22,582 nucleotides of DNA from Methylophilaceae bacterium. GTDB taxonomy: Bacteria; Pseudomonadota; Gammaproteobacteria; Burkholderiales; Methylophilaceae. A model generated the notes under the pieces. The model saw nothing but the letters and a program-made list of their open reading frames with translations, was not told the DNA's origin and did no database searches. The stretch lies in NCBI GenBank assembly GCA_010031285.1, contig RHAY01000003.1, forward strand, positions 1 through 22,582, read 5' to 3'. Made by a program: the position numbers and the translations under genes. Shown here piece after piece: positions 14,578-22,582 of the stretch (position 1 is its first letter; every line of letters starts with the position of its first letter).

Positions 14578-15732
14578 TTAAATTCCTCTTAGACCTCTTC
14601 GATTTTCCCAGTCAATTCTGAGTAATATCGCAAGCGCAATCATATTGGCCAATATACCGCTGCCACCATAGGATAAAAGTGGCAAAGTTAAACCTTTAGT
14701 AGGAAGAAGTCCCATATTCACTCCCATATTCATGATGCCCTGAACACCAAACCAAATACCAATACCTTGCGATAAAAGTGCCGAATAATAATTTTCGTTA
14801 ATAATCGCTTCTTTGGCGATTCCAAAGGCACGAATCACTAACCAAGAAAATAAGCCAATAACTACAAGCACGCCCACAAAACCAAGTTCTTCAGCTAATA
14901 CTGCCAAAATAAAATCAGTATGAGGCTCAGGTAAGTATAGTAATTTCTCAACACTGCCACCTAATCCCACACCAAACATTTCTCCTCGACCAAAAGCCAT
15001 TAATGAATGCTGTAATTGGTAGTTTTTTGTTAAGGAGTCTGACCAAGGATCTAGAAAGCTTAGTCGACTTGTACGATAAGTCGCTGCATGAATAATCCCC
15101 CAGATTGCGGCAGGGGACACAAAAAGAAGTCCTAATAGAATATTTTTATTAATCCCACCTAAAATTAAAATTAAAGCTGCAATCACAGAAATAACAGCAA
15201 GCGCTCCAAAATCTGGTTCTTTAATTAATAAAAGGCCTACTACAATAATTGCAGAGGCCATGGGCAAAAATCCCTTTAAAAAAGTGCCAATTTCTTTAGA
15301 CTTTCTTAGCACATAATCAGAGGCATACATCGCAACGAATAGCTTCATGAATTCTGAAGGTTGTAAATTAAATACAATCAGTGATAGCCAGCGACGACTA
15401 CCATTAACTTTATGCCCTATGCCAGGAATTAAAACTAATATAAGTAAGAATAGTCCACCTAAAAATAAATAAGGCGATACTTTCTGCCACCAGCGAATAG
15501 GTATTAAAAAGGTAATAAATCCTGCAGCTGCACCAATACAAATAAATAAGGTTTGTCTAATCAAGAAATACGAGGAAGAATTTCCAAATTTTTTAGCAGT
15601 CTCGGCCAAGGCAATTGATGAGGAGTAAACCATCACAAGACCTATCCCGATTAATATCATCGATACCCAAAATAAGCCATGATCAAATGAGGGCTTATCA
15701 ATCAGAGATTTATTAGAAAATTTATCTAACAT
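14578..15732 (-). CDS. ftsW: Septal peptidoglycan glycosyltransferase FtsW (SEDS family)
   Basis: FtsW is the polytopic SEDS glycosyltransferase that polymerises lipid II at the septum together with FtsI. The 384 residues contain about ten hydrophobic segments. SEDS hallmarks are visible: NGSRRWL, PSEFMKLF, PEPHTDFILAVLAEELGF (the Asp/Glu-rich catalytic loop region) and NMGLLPTKGLTLPLLSYGGSG near the C-terminus. FtsW rather than RodA is favoured by its place between murD and murG. The start ATG 15732 overlaps the end of murD by 11 nt. The N-terminus (MLDKFSNKSLIDKPSFDHG) is a short cytoplasmic tail before the first helix. Confidence 0.96.
   Translation of the reverse strand: MLDKFSNKSLIDKPSFDHGLFWVSMILIGIGLVMVYSSSIALAETAKKFGNSSSYFLIRQTLFICIGAAAGFITFLIPIRWWQKVSPYLFLGGLFLLILVLIPGIGHKVNGSRRWLSLIVFNLQPSEFMKLFVAMYASDYVLRKSKEIGTFLKGFLPMASAIIVVGLLLIKEPDFGALAVISVIAALILILGGINKNILLGLLFVSPAAIWGIIHAATYRTSRLSFLDPWSDSLTKNYQLQHSLMAFGRGEMFGVGLGGSVEKLLYLPEPHTDFILAVLAEELGFVGVLVVIGLFSWLVIRAFGIAKEAIINENYYSALLSQGIGIWFGVQGIMNMGVNMGLLPTKGLTLPLLSYGGSGILANMIALAILLRIDWENRRGLRGI
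14584..14589 (-). promoter_or_regulatory. Ribosome binding site supporting the GTG start of murG
   Basis: AGAGGA on the minus strand, in the final codons of ftsW, is 10 nt before GTG 14573. It supports that start and coupling to ftsW translation. Confidence 0.5.
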
Positions 15733-17077
15733 GATTCTCTTTTAATTTCTTTACATAAGCTTTGAAAAGATTGCCTCGCTCTACATAATTTTTAAACATA
15801 TCTGTGCTCGCACAGGCTGGAGACAATAAAACTACATCACCCATGTTTGCTATCTCAATAGATTTTCGTATGGCATCTTCAAGACTTTTTTCAATATGAC
15901 TTGGAATGGCAGAAGCGCTAAAAGCTTTTTGCATAATCTCAGCATCTTTACCAATCAAAGCGACATGCTTAATTTTATCTTTTGATGCATACGTTAAAAG
16001 ATTAAAATTTTGATTTTTTCCATCGCCCCCTGCCACCAATAAAATTGGCTTAGTCATACTTTTTATCGCAGCAATCGTTGCACCTACATTGGTTCCCTTT
16101 GAATCGTTATAAAAATCAATGCCTGAAAAAGAATCTACGAATTCAACACGATGAGGTGGCGCATTAAATTCAGCTAAGACTTTTTTAAGGGCATGATCAG
16201 GGATATCAAAGGGTTCACAAAGAGCTAATGCTGCCATTACATTCTGAATATTATGAGCACCTTTAAGCTTAATTTCATCGATTCCAATAATTTCAGCATT
16301 TCCCTTTGCAATAAAATATTGGCTACCATTTTTTTTAATTCCATAATTTATCCCATCAACATCACTTCCAAATGTGACCGTGTCATCTGTAATGAAGCTC
16401 TTAAGATAATCATCATCTCTATTTAAAATACATTTTTTTGCATGATTAAATATTCGATATTTAGCTTTTGCATATTCATCAATCGAACTATATCGGTCCA
16501 TGTGATCTTCAGAGATATTTAGTATGGTTGCCGTATCAAGAGCGAGAGAATAAGTGCTTTCTAGTTGATAGCTCGATAATTCTAGAACATAAACCTCAGG
16601 TACTTTTTCATCTAAAGTATTTAAAATTGGTATGCCAATATTACCCGCTACAATAGTTGTAATACCGGATGCCTTTAATAACTCACCAACAAGCGAAGTC
16701 ACAGTCGTTTTGCCATTGGAACCGGTAATGCCAATGACTTTCGCACTTGCTGCTTTGACTTGCGCAAATATTTCAATATCACCTATGACAGGTATGCCCT
16801 TATCTATAGCTGCTGTTACGTAACTTTCTTTTAATGAAACGCCGGGGCTAATCACAATTAATTCAATATCATTTGTGATACTTTCAGGAAATATTTGCCC
16901 AGTTATAAATTCTACATCTTTGAACTTTGCTTTAATTTCGCCAAGCCCTTCAACATTGATTCGCGTATCGATCGCTCTAATGACACAATTTTGATTAACA
17001 AGAAATTGCAATACAGATTGGCCTGTGTCTCCGAGGCCAATCACTAAAACTCTTTTTTTGTAAAAATTATTGGTCAT
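15722..17077 (-). CDS. murD: UDP-N-acetylmuramoyl-L-alanine--D-glutamate ligase MurD
   Basis: MurD adds D-glutamate to UDP-MurNAc-L-Ala with ATP in the cytoplasm. The 451-residue protein has the UDP-binding N-terminal domain with VLVIGLGDTGQS (10-21) and SPGVS (77-81). The P-loop GITGSNGKTTVTS (116-128) is followed by ELSSYQLE, NISEDHMDRY and NDSKGTN, all standard for the family. The terminal LLSPACASTDMFKNYVERG is the MurD-specific ending. Its ATG overlaps the mraY stop (ATGA) and its own stop lies inside ftsW. Confidence 0.97.
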   Translation of the reverse strand: MTNNFYKKRVLVIGLGDTGQSVLQFLVNQNCVIRAIDTRINVEGLGEIKAKFKDVEFITGQIFPESITNDIELIVISPGVSLKESYVTAAIDKGIPVIGDIEIFAQVKAASAKVIGITGSNGKTTVTSLVGELLKASGITTIVAGNIGIPILNTLDEKVPEVYVLELSSYQLESTYSLALDTATILNISEDHMDRYSSIDEYAKAKYRIFNHAKKCILNRDDDYLKSFITDDTVTFGSDVDGINYGIKKNGSQYFIAKGNAEIIGIDEIKLKGAHNIQNVMAALALCEPFDIPDHALKKVLAEFNAPPHRVEFVDSFSGIDFYNDSKGTNVGATIAAIKSMTKPILLVAGGDGKNQNFNLLTYASKDKIKHVALIGKDAEIMQKAFSASAIPSHIEKSLEDAIRKSIEIANMGDVVLLSPACASTDMFKNYVERGNLFKAYVKKLKENHVR

Positions 17078-18177
17078 CTAATCTTCAGTGATGAAATACC
17101 AATTAACACAAGCATCATGGTAATAATCCAAAATCTCACGACAACTTGTGTTTCTTTCCAGCCTTTTTTTTCATAATGATGATGAAGAGGGGCCATAAGA
17201 AAGATTCGCTTTCCAACTCCATATTTAAATTTTGTGTATTTGAAATACATCACTTGGACAGCAACAGAGAATGTTTCCACCACAAAAATACCGCCCATAA
17301 TGAATAGTACAATTTCTTGTCTGACGATTACGGCAATAGTCCCAATGGCTGCTCCCAGCGCGAGTGCACCTAAATCCCCCATAAATACTTCTGCAGGATA
17401 TGTGTTAAACCATAAAAAGCCTAAGCCTGCCCCTGCCATGGCAGTGCAAAAGATGGCTAATTCACCAGCTCCACTGATATATGGTATGCCCAAGTATTTG
17501 GCGATCACATAATTACCAGCAACATAGGCAAATACGCCTAAAGCACTTGCAACTAAAACTGCTGGCATGATCGCAAGCCCATCTAATCCATCTGTGAGAT
17601 TCACAGCATTACTACTACCCACAATAACGATGTAACTCAAGAGAATGAAAGTTAGTGCGCTCATTGAAAAACTTACGTCTTTAACAAAAGGTAAGATCAA
17701 AGATGTCTGTTCAGGAGTCACGGCATTCAACCAAAGATAAATTGAAGCACCAAGACCTATGATGGATTGCCATAAGTATTTTTGTCCTGCACTAATACCA
17801 TTAGGATCTTTATAAATTACTTTTTTTAAGTCGTCTATAAAACCAATAAGACCAAATCCAAGCGTCACAATCAAAAGTAACCAAATGTAATTATTTTTAA
17901 TGTCAGCCCAAAGCAGGGTTGAGACAATGATAGATACTAGGATTAAACCACCCCCCATCGTGGGTGTGCCTGTTTTAATAAGATGGTCTTTAGGTCCGTC
18001 AGATCTAACTGCTTGGCCAATATTATATTGATTAAGTTTTTTTATAAGCCACGGACCAAAGGCAAAAGAGATAACCAATGATGTGATTGTCGACATCACG
18101 GCTCTTAATGTAATGTAATTAAATACATTAAAACCGTGGATTTCTTTAGCTAAAAATTTAAACAATTCAAGTAACAT
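17074..18177 (-). CDS. mraY: Phospho-N-acetylmuramoyl-pentapeptide transferase MraY
   Basis: MraY moves phospho-MurNAc-pentapeptide from UDP to undecaprenyl phosphate, forming lipid I in the inner membrane. The 367-residue polytopic protein has about ten transmembrane helices. Conserved positions: GTPTMGG (70-76), Asp115/Asp116 in GFIDDLKK, NLTDGLDGLA (193-202), FMGDLG (265-270, Asp268) and PLHHHYE (330-336). These match the E. coli active-site acids and histidine motif closely in number. The start ATG 18177 follows murF after 23 nt, the longest gap inside this operon; the stop overlaps murD by 4 nt. Confidence 0.97.
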   Translation of the reverse strand: MLLELFKFLAKEIHGFNVFNYITLRAVMSTITSLVISFAFGPWLIKKLNQYNIGQAVRSDGPKDHLIKTGTPTMGGGLILVSIIVSTLLWADIKNNYIWLLLIVTLGFGLIGFIDDLKKVIYKDPNGISAGQKYLWQSIIGLGASIYLWLNAVTPEQTSLILPFVKDVSFSMSALTFILLSYIVIVGSSNAVNLTDGLDGLAIMPAVLVASALGVFAYVAGNYVIAKYLGIPYISGAGELAIFCTAMAGAGLGFLWFNTYPAEVFMGDLGALALGAAIGTIAVIVRQEIVLFIMGGIFVVETFSVAVQVMYFKYTKFKYGVGKRIFLMAPLHHHYEKKGWKETQVVVRFWIITMMLVLIGISSLKIR

Positions 18178-18200
18178 AATTTTTATCTTTCTGAAAAATT

Positions 18201-19547
18201 TTAAGTAAGTTCCTCAACCACTTCTTCCATTTTCATAAAACGAGATCCCTTTACGAGCACAGATGAGTCTTTTCCAATCTTGGCTTTAACGTATCGAATC
18301 AATTCTTTTTTATTCCCAAACCATTTTGCATTACCCTTACATTTACCAATTGTGTATTTAGTAAGTGGTCCTATACCTACAACATCCGAGATTTTCTTTT
18401 TATTGATATATGTCCCCAGAGAAGCATGATATTGCATTGCTTTCTTTCCCAGCTCACCCATGTCTCCGATGACTAAAATTTTCTTGCCTGCTTGATTAGC
18501 CAACACATCAATAGCAGCTCTCATTGATTCAGGGTTGGCATTATAAGTATCATCAATGAGTATTGCGCCATTCGATCCTTTTTTTACTTCCAACCTACCT
18601 GGGACAGGCTTAATAGCCTCAATACCTTTTTTAATAGTTTTAAGCGGAATTTTTAAAGCAATTGATGTGGCAATAGCTGCAAGTGCATTCTTTAAATTAT
18701 GATCACCTTGTAATTTCAAATTGATATCAATCATCCCTTTAGGTGTGCGGATGTGAGAAATATCTTTTGACGTTTTATATAGATAAACATCAGCTTTTTT
18801 ATCTAAGCCAAATGAAATAATCTTTTTAGTTTGAGCGGCATTTTTCATTAAAGTATAAAATTCATCATCGCGATTTATAATTGCAATACCGCTCTTCTTC
18901 AAGCCTTCAAATATTTCTGATTTAGCTTTTGCAATACCTTTTTTAGAACCAAAAAATTCAATATGCGCTTCAGCAATATTTGTAATGACCGCAACATCAG
19001 GTCTTGCTATCTTACTTAGATAACTAATTTCTCCTTTATGATTCATGCCCATTTCAACAACGGCACACTTTTGAGTTTTTTCTAAATTTAATAAAGATAA
19101 TGGAAGTCCAATATCGTTATTATAATTTCCTTGGCTCATAAGCAGCTTCTTCTTACTTTTCAAATGTATTGATACAACACTCGCGACCATTTCTTTTGTG
19201 GTCGTTTTGCCGTTACTCCCTGTTATCGCAACCAAAGGTATTTTTGACTGGGCCTTCCAGTATTGAGCAATTTTTCCTAGGGCCTCACGTCCATTTTTTA
19301 CTAAAATTTTATTTTTGATTGCTTCTTGTTTATTTCTAACAATTGCTGCAATAGCACCTTTTAGAATGGCGTCAGATGCAAATTGATCTCCGTCAAATTT
19401 TTCACCTTTAATGCCAATAAAAAGATCGCCCTTATGGATATCATGGCTATTAATAGAAATACGCTTAATTTTCTTTTTGAGAAGGGCTGCATCTCCTTGA
19501 TAGGTCCCGCCTACAATTTTTTTAATTTGATTTAAAGTAATTTGCAT
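18201..19547 (-). CDS. murF: UDP-MurNAc-tripeptide--D-alanyl-D-alanine ligase MurF
   Basis: MurF adds D-Ala-D-Ala to the UDP-MurNAc tripeptide, completing the soluble pentapeptide precursor. The 448 residues contain the N-terminal substrate domain (SHDIHKGDLFIGIKGEKFDG, 34-53), the P-loop ITGSNGKTTTKEM (108-120) and MGMNHKGEI, the MurF-specific segment. DDTYNANPESM marks the start of the C-terminal domain. The protein is lysine-rich compared with the fts proteins, in keeping with the AT-rich genome. The ATG shares one base with the murE stop (TAATG), so translation is probably re-initiated from murE. Confidence 0.97.
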   Translation of the reverse strand: MQITLNQIKKIVGGTYQGDAALLKKKIKRISINSHDIHKGDLFIGIKGEKFDGDQFASDAILKGAIAAIVRNKQEAIKNKILVKNGREALGKIAQYWKAQSKIPLVAITGSNGKTTTKEMVASVVSIHLKSKKKLLMSQGNYNNDIGLPLSLLNLEKTQKCAVVEMGMNHKGEISYLSKIARPDVAVITNIAEAHIEFFGSKKGIAKAKSEIFEGLKKSGIAIINRDDEFYTLMKNAAQTKKIISFGLDKKADVYLYKTSKDISHIRTPKGMIDINLKLQGDHNLKNALAAIATSIALKIPLKTIKKGIEAIKPVPGRLEVKKGSNGAILIDDTYNANPESMRAAIDVLANQAGKKILVIGDMGELGKKAMQYHASLGTYINKKKISDVVGIGPLTKYTIGKCKGNAKWFGNKKELIRYVKAKIGKDSSVLVKGSRFMKMEEVVEELT

Positions 19548-20977
19548 TAACTTATCTTGTGATGTTTAAGTGCATTTCTTACGCATTTTTGATCACTAAA
19601 AGGATACTTAATACCTTTAATTTCCTGATATTTTTCATGTCCCTTACCAGCAATCAGAATCACGTCCTCTTTGTGAGCCAATTGGATTGCCTTTTCAATA
19701 GCTTTATCTCTATGAATTTCAATCGAGCATGATCCCTTCATATACTTACTAATTTCTCTAATAATTTTTTTGGGATTTTCATTTCTAGGATTATCCGAAG
19801 TAACAATACTCATATCAGCAAATTTTGAGGCAGCTATGGCCATCTCTTTTCTTTTCCCTTTATCTCGATTGCCACCACATCCAAACACACAAATAAGCTT
19901 GCCATCAGTTTTACCTTTTAATGTCTGGAGAGCTTTTTGAAGAGCATCTGGTGTATGGGCATAATCAATAAATATTTTCGGCGAAGACTTTTTGCCCATC
20001 TTTTCCATTCTTCCTGGCACCTGAGAAATATGAGCTAAATGTTTAACAATTTTTTTAACTGCAAAACCAGAACCAACAAGTGCACTGATGACCGCTAGAA
20101 TGTTATAGACATTAAATTCTCCAACTAAAGGAACATTTACTTCATATATTTCTTTTTTATAATCTAACTTGAATGATGTGCTAGATAACGAATAATTTAT
20201 ATGTTTAGCGCGAATATCACCACTTTTAATACCATAAGTGATCACTCTTACTTTATTTTTAGCAAGCGATGTCTTTATTTTTTTTCCATAGGCATCATCT
20301 ATATTGATGACAGCTACTTTTAGAGATGGAAAATGAAATAATTTCTTTTTTTCATTGAAATAATTTTTAAAAGTGAGATGGTAATCTAAATGATCTCTCG
20401 ATAAATTTGTAAATACAGCCACATCGAAATGAATGCTATTTACTCGGCCCTGTGCCAAAGCATGTGATGAAACTTCCATGACTACTGACTTCACATGACT
20501 GACTCTAAATTCTTTAAATATACGATGATTTGAAATTGCATCTGGTGTTGTATAAGCGTGTGCTTTTAGTTTTTTAAACCCATAACCAAGTGTACCAATT
20601 AAGCCAGTTTTTTTACTTAAAATATTTTGAAGTTCTGCAATCCAATAAGCACATGAAGTTTTTCCATTAGTTCCAGTCACACCTATCGTGTGAATTTTTT
20701 TTGAAGGCTCTTTAAAAAAGATATGTGCTATTTCGCCTTCTCTGTTCTTTAAATCATCAATAGGAAGATGTGGAATATGCCAAGATTTTTTCCATACAAA
20801 ATCTTTTTTTTCATACAAAATTGCTTTTGCTCCTTTTTTAAGAGCATCAGCAATATAATTTCTTCCATCGACATGTGAGCCTGGATAGGCAAGAAATAGA
20901 GAATTCTTTTTTACGTGCCTACTATCATTTGAAATGTCAGAGAGGTGAAGTCCAATTTTTTTTAACTCACTCTTCAT
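19547..20977 (-). CDS. murE: UDP-MurNAc-L-Ala-D-Glu--meso-diaminopimelate ligase MurE
   Basis: MurE adds the third residue of the stem peptide. The 476-residue protein has the P-loop VTGTNGKTS (100-108), MEVSSHALAQGRV (167-179) and HLDYHLTFKNYFNEKKKLF (196-214), with Lys210 the likely carbamylated lysine. The motif DNPRNENP (395-402) in the C-terminal domain is the meso-diaminopimelate signature, as opposed to lysine-type enzymes, so the cell wall is predicted to be the Gram-negative A1gamma type. The ATG overlaps the ftsI stop (ATGA). The usual Mur ligase middle domain is complete, with no breaks seen. Confidence 0.97.
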   Translation of the reverse strand: MKSELKKIGLHLSDISNDSRHVKKNSLFLAYPGSHVDGRNYIADALKKGAKAILYEKKDFVWKKSWHIPHLPIDDLKNREGEIAHIFFKEPSKKIHTIGVTGTNGKTSCAYWIAELQNILSKKTGLIGTLGYGFKKLKAHAYTTPDAISNHRIFKEFRVSHVKSVVMEVSSHALAQGRVNSIHFDVAVFTNLSRDHLDYHLTFKNYFNEKKKLFHFPSLKVAVINIDDAYGKKIKTSLAKNKVRVITYGIKSGDIRAKHINYSLSSTSFKLDYKKEIYEVNVPLVGEFNVYNILAVISALVGSGFAVKKIVKHLAHISQVPGRMEKMGKKSSPKIFIDYAHTPDALQKALQTLKGKTDGKLICVFGCGGNRDKGKRKEMAIAASKFADMSIVTSDNPRNENPKKIIREISKYMKGSCSIEIHRDKAIEKAIQLAHKEDVILIAGKGHEKYQEIKGIKYPFSDQKCVRNALKHHKIS

Positions 20978-22582
20978 ATTGTTTCTTTAGGCTCTGCTTT
21001 CTCGAGCTGAGGTAATGCATTTGGTAACTTATCGTCTCGAGGAATATTTAATATCTTCATGACATCTGTCATCACATTACTAAATACTGGCGCCGCGACT
21101 GCCCCACCAAAATGACTTCCTACAGTTGGCTCATCAATCATGATAGCCATAATAATTCTAGGGTTTGTTGCGGGAATTAATCCGACAAATGAGCCTATAT
21201 TTTTATTTTTTTCATATTTTCCATTATTTAATTTTTCTGCTGTACCAGTTTTACCAGCTACTCTATAACCTTTTACTTTTGCATTTCCCCCTGTTCCATC
21301 TTCAATAACACCCTCCATCATTTCAACCATAGTTTTAACTGTTTCTTTCTTAAAAACTTTTGTTCCCATGACGGGTTCATTGCGTTTATACAATGTAATA
21401 GGTTTTAATTCTCCGTCATTAGCAAAAACTGTATATGACTGAGCTAACTGAAGCAGTGTTAAATTAATACCGCCGTATCCGTATGAGACCGTCGCTTGTC
21501 CTACCACTCCCCAATTTTTATAATTTCGTAATACACCGCCTACCTCACCAGGAAATCCAACATTTGTTCTCATACCAAATCCCACTTTATTTAGAGTGCC
21601 CCAAAGATTTCTAGGATCCTGCATAAGACCGATTCTCGCAGCACCAACGTTTGAAGATTTAGCAATCACTTCAGATACTGTCATAGAGAGGCGTCCAGGT
21701 TCTGCATGTGCATCATGAATCGTAAAGGATCCAATCTTCATAAATCCTGCTGAAATATCAATGTTTTGGGTTGGACGAACTAATCCACTATCTAATGCAG
21801 CTGAAACCACAAAAGGTTTCATGGTAGATCCTGGTTCAAAAACATCTGTCACAGCTCTATTTCTTGTCGGTCCGTTTCCAGCATTCAAATTATTTGGGTT
21901 ATAGGTCGGTAAATTGGCTAGCGCTAAAATTTCGCCTGTTTTTGCATCAATGACAACAGCTGATCCTGCTTGTGCTTTATGCTCCTCAATCGATTTTGCT
22001 AACTCTCTATAAGTTAAATATTGAATTCTGCGATCAATAGATAAAGTAATGTCATTTCCGTCTTGCGGTAATTTGATATCATCAATATCGTCAACAGATC
22101 GACCGAGCTTATCTTTCAATACTTTTCTTCGGCCCGCAATGCCTGAAAGTGATCTATTTTGAGCTTTTTCAATGCCCTCCACGCCGACATTTTCCATACT
22201 TGTAAAGCCTACCAAATTCGCTGTCACTTCACCTGCGGGATAAAATCTTTGGAAATCATTTTCAAAACTTATACCAGGAATCCTTAACGCTTTAAGTTGA
22301 TCTGCATCACCTGGTGGCACTCGTCTTTTTAGATATACATTTTCTTTAGTGCTATTAAATATTTTGTCATCAACTTCATTACTGCTGAGCTTAAGAATAG
22401 TTTCTAATTGAGTTCTTTGCTCTTTAGTCATTTTTACTTTTGCAATTTTTGGATTAGCATTAACAGAAAAGACCGGTGTACTCAGAGCTAAAATATTACC
22501 GTGTCTATCTGTGATTTTTCCTCGGTCAGCGGCGAGAGAGAGAATTCGATTGCTTGTTGCAGTTGCTTTTTCTTGCAAGAAA
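20974..22582 (-). CDS. ftsI: Septal transpeptidase FtsI (PBP3), N-terminus cut by the window
   Basis: FtsI is the class B penicillin-binding protein that cross-links septal peptidoglycan with FtsW. The frame is open to the right edge (the last visible codons read FLQEKATATSN). The usual cytoplasmic tail and membrane anchor therefore lie outside, and the TTG at 22578 is not the true start. Counting from that codon: RGKITDRHGNILALS (19-33) opens the periplasmic pedestal domain. The catalytic motifs are Ser251-Thr-Met-Lys254, Ser308-Ser-Asn310 and Lys443-Thr-Gly. It heads the visible part of the dcw operon and overlaps murE by 4 nt. ftsL, rsmH and mraZ would be expected just beyond the edge. Confidence 0.97.
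   Translation of the reverse strand, partial: FLQEKATATSNRILSLAADRGKITDRHGNILALSTPVFSVNANPKIAKVKMTKEQRTQLETILKLSSNEVDDKIFNSTKENVYLKRRVPPGDADQLKALRIPGISFENDFQRFYPAGEVTANLVGFTSMENVGVEGIEKAQNRSLSGIAGRRKVLKDKLGRSVDDIDDIKLPQDGNDITLSIDRRIQYLTYRELAKSIEEHKAQAGSAVVIDAKTGEILALANLPTYNPNNLNAGNGPTRNRAVTDVFEPGSTMKPFVVSAALDSGLVRPTQNIDISAGFMKIGSFTIHDAHAEPGRLSMTVSEVIAKSSNVGAARIGLMQDPRNLWGTLNKVGFGMRTNVGFPGEVGGVLRNYKNWGVVGQATVSYGYGGINLTLLQLAQSYTVFANDGELKPITLYKRNEPVMGTKVFKKETVKTMVEMMEGVIEDGTGGNAKVKGYRVAGKTGTAEKLNNGKYEKNKNIGSFVGLIPATNPRIIMAIMIDEPTVGSHFGGAVAAPVFSNVMTDVMKILNIPRDDKLPNALPQLEKAEPKETI

Larger units (their letters stand above)
4003..22582 (-). other. dcw operon with lpxC, small membrane protein, NDUFA9-like and cca tail
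   Basis: Seventeen co-directional genes from ftsI to cca are separated by only 57 nt in all: gaps of 23, 4, 16, 7 and 7 nt. One junction abuts exactly, and the rest overlap by 1, 4 or 11 nt. No hairpin with a T-run was seen within it. Such packing implies one polycistronic unit with translational coupling, although internal promoters inside coding sequence (known upstream of ftsQ/A/Z in E. coli) cannot be excluded by eye. Confidence 0.75.

Noticed and set aside
1..22582. Mobile elements, CRISPR arrays, tRNA or rRNA genes, phage genes
   Set aside because: I found no transposase, integrase, regularly spaced repeats, or tRNA/rRNA-like sequence; the window is housekeeping core genome.

Overview
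The window is an AT-rich, very compact bacterial chromosome segment. Its gene set (a Gram-negative dcw division/cell-wall cluster ending in ftsQ-ftsA-ftsZ-lpxC, a type II MurB inside the cluster, a meso-DAP-type MurE, ArgA/ArgB followed by a pyrimidine 5'-nucleotidase-like HAD gene) suggests a streamlined betaproteobacterium. The Methylophilales (OM43/Methylopumilus-like freshwater or marine methylotrophs) are my best guess. This placement is inferred from gene order and composition, not from a search.

Left part, 1-3997. A truncated leftward gene with a thioredoxin/peroxiredoxin-like N-terminus (1-59) diverges from a rightward group: rsmE (16S rRNA m3U1498 methyltransferase), an N-acetylglutamate synthase gene (argA), argB, and a HAD-family pyrimidine 5'-nucleotidase-like gene. 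The ArgA protein carries a complete Cro/CI-type helix-turn-helix domain fused in frame to its N-terminus. A 9-bp inverted repeat lies 17 nt before its start codon. This looks like a candidate enzyme-repressor controlling the first step of arginine synthesis, and it is the most unusual object in the window.

Right part, 4003-22582, all leftward. In transcription order: ftsI (5' end cut by the window), murE, murF, mraY, murD, ftsW, murG, murC, murB, ddl, ftsQ, ftsA, ftsZ, lpxC, a 53-codon two-helix membrane protein gene, an NDUFA9-like NAD(P)-binding protein gene, and cca. Only 57 nt in total across 18.6 kb lie between these genes. Most junctions are 1-11 nt overlaps or abutting stop/start codons, so the set probably works as one long, translationally coupled operon. 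It supplies the cytoplasmic peptidoglycan precursor pathway (MurB-F, Ddl), lipid I/II formation (MraY, MurG), septal synthesis (FtsW, FtsI), the divisome core (FtsQ, FtsA, FtsZ) and the committed step of lipid A synthesis (LpxC). Its tail adds a dehydrogenase-fold protein and the tRNA CCA-adding enzyme. The CCA enzyme appears to have lost the HD phosphohydrolase motif.

I see no tRNA, rRNA, CRISPR array, insertion sequence or prophage. No stretch longer than 300 bases lacks a gene.
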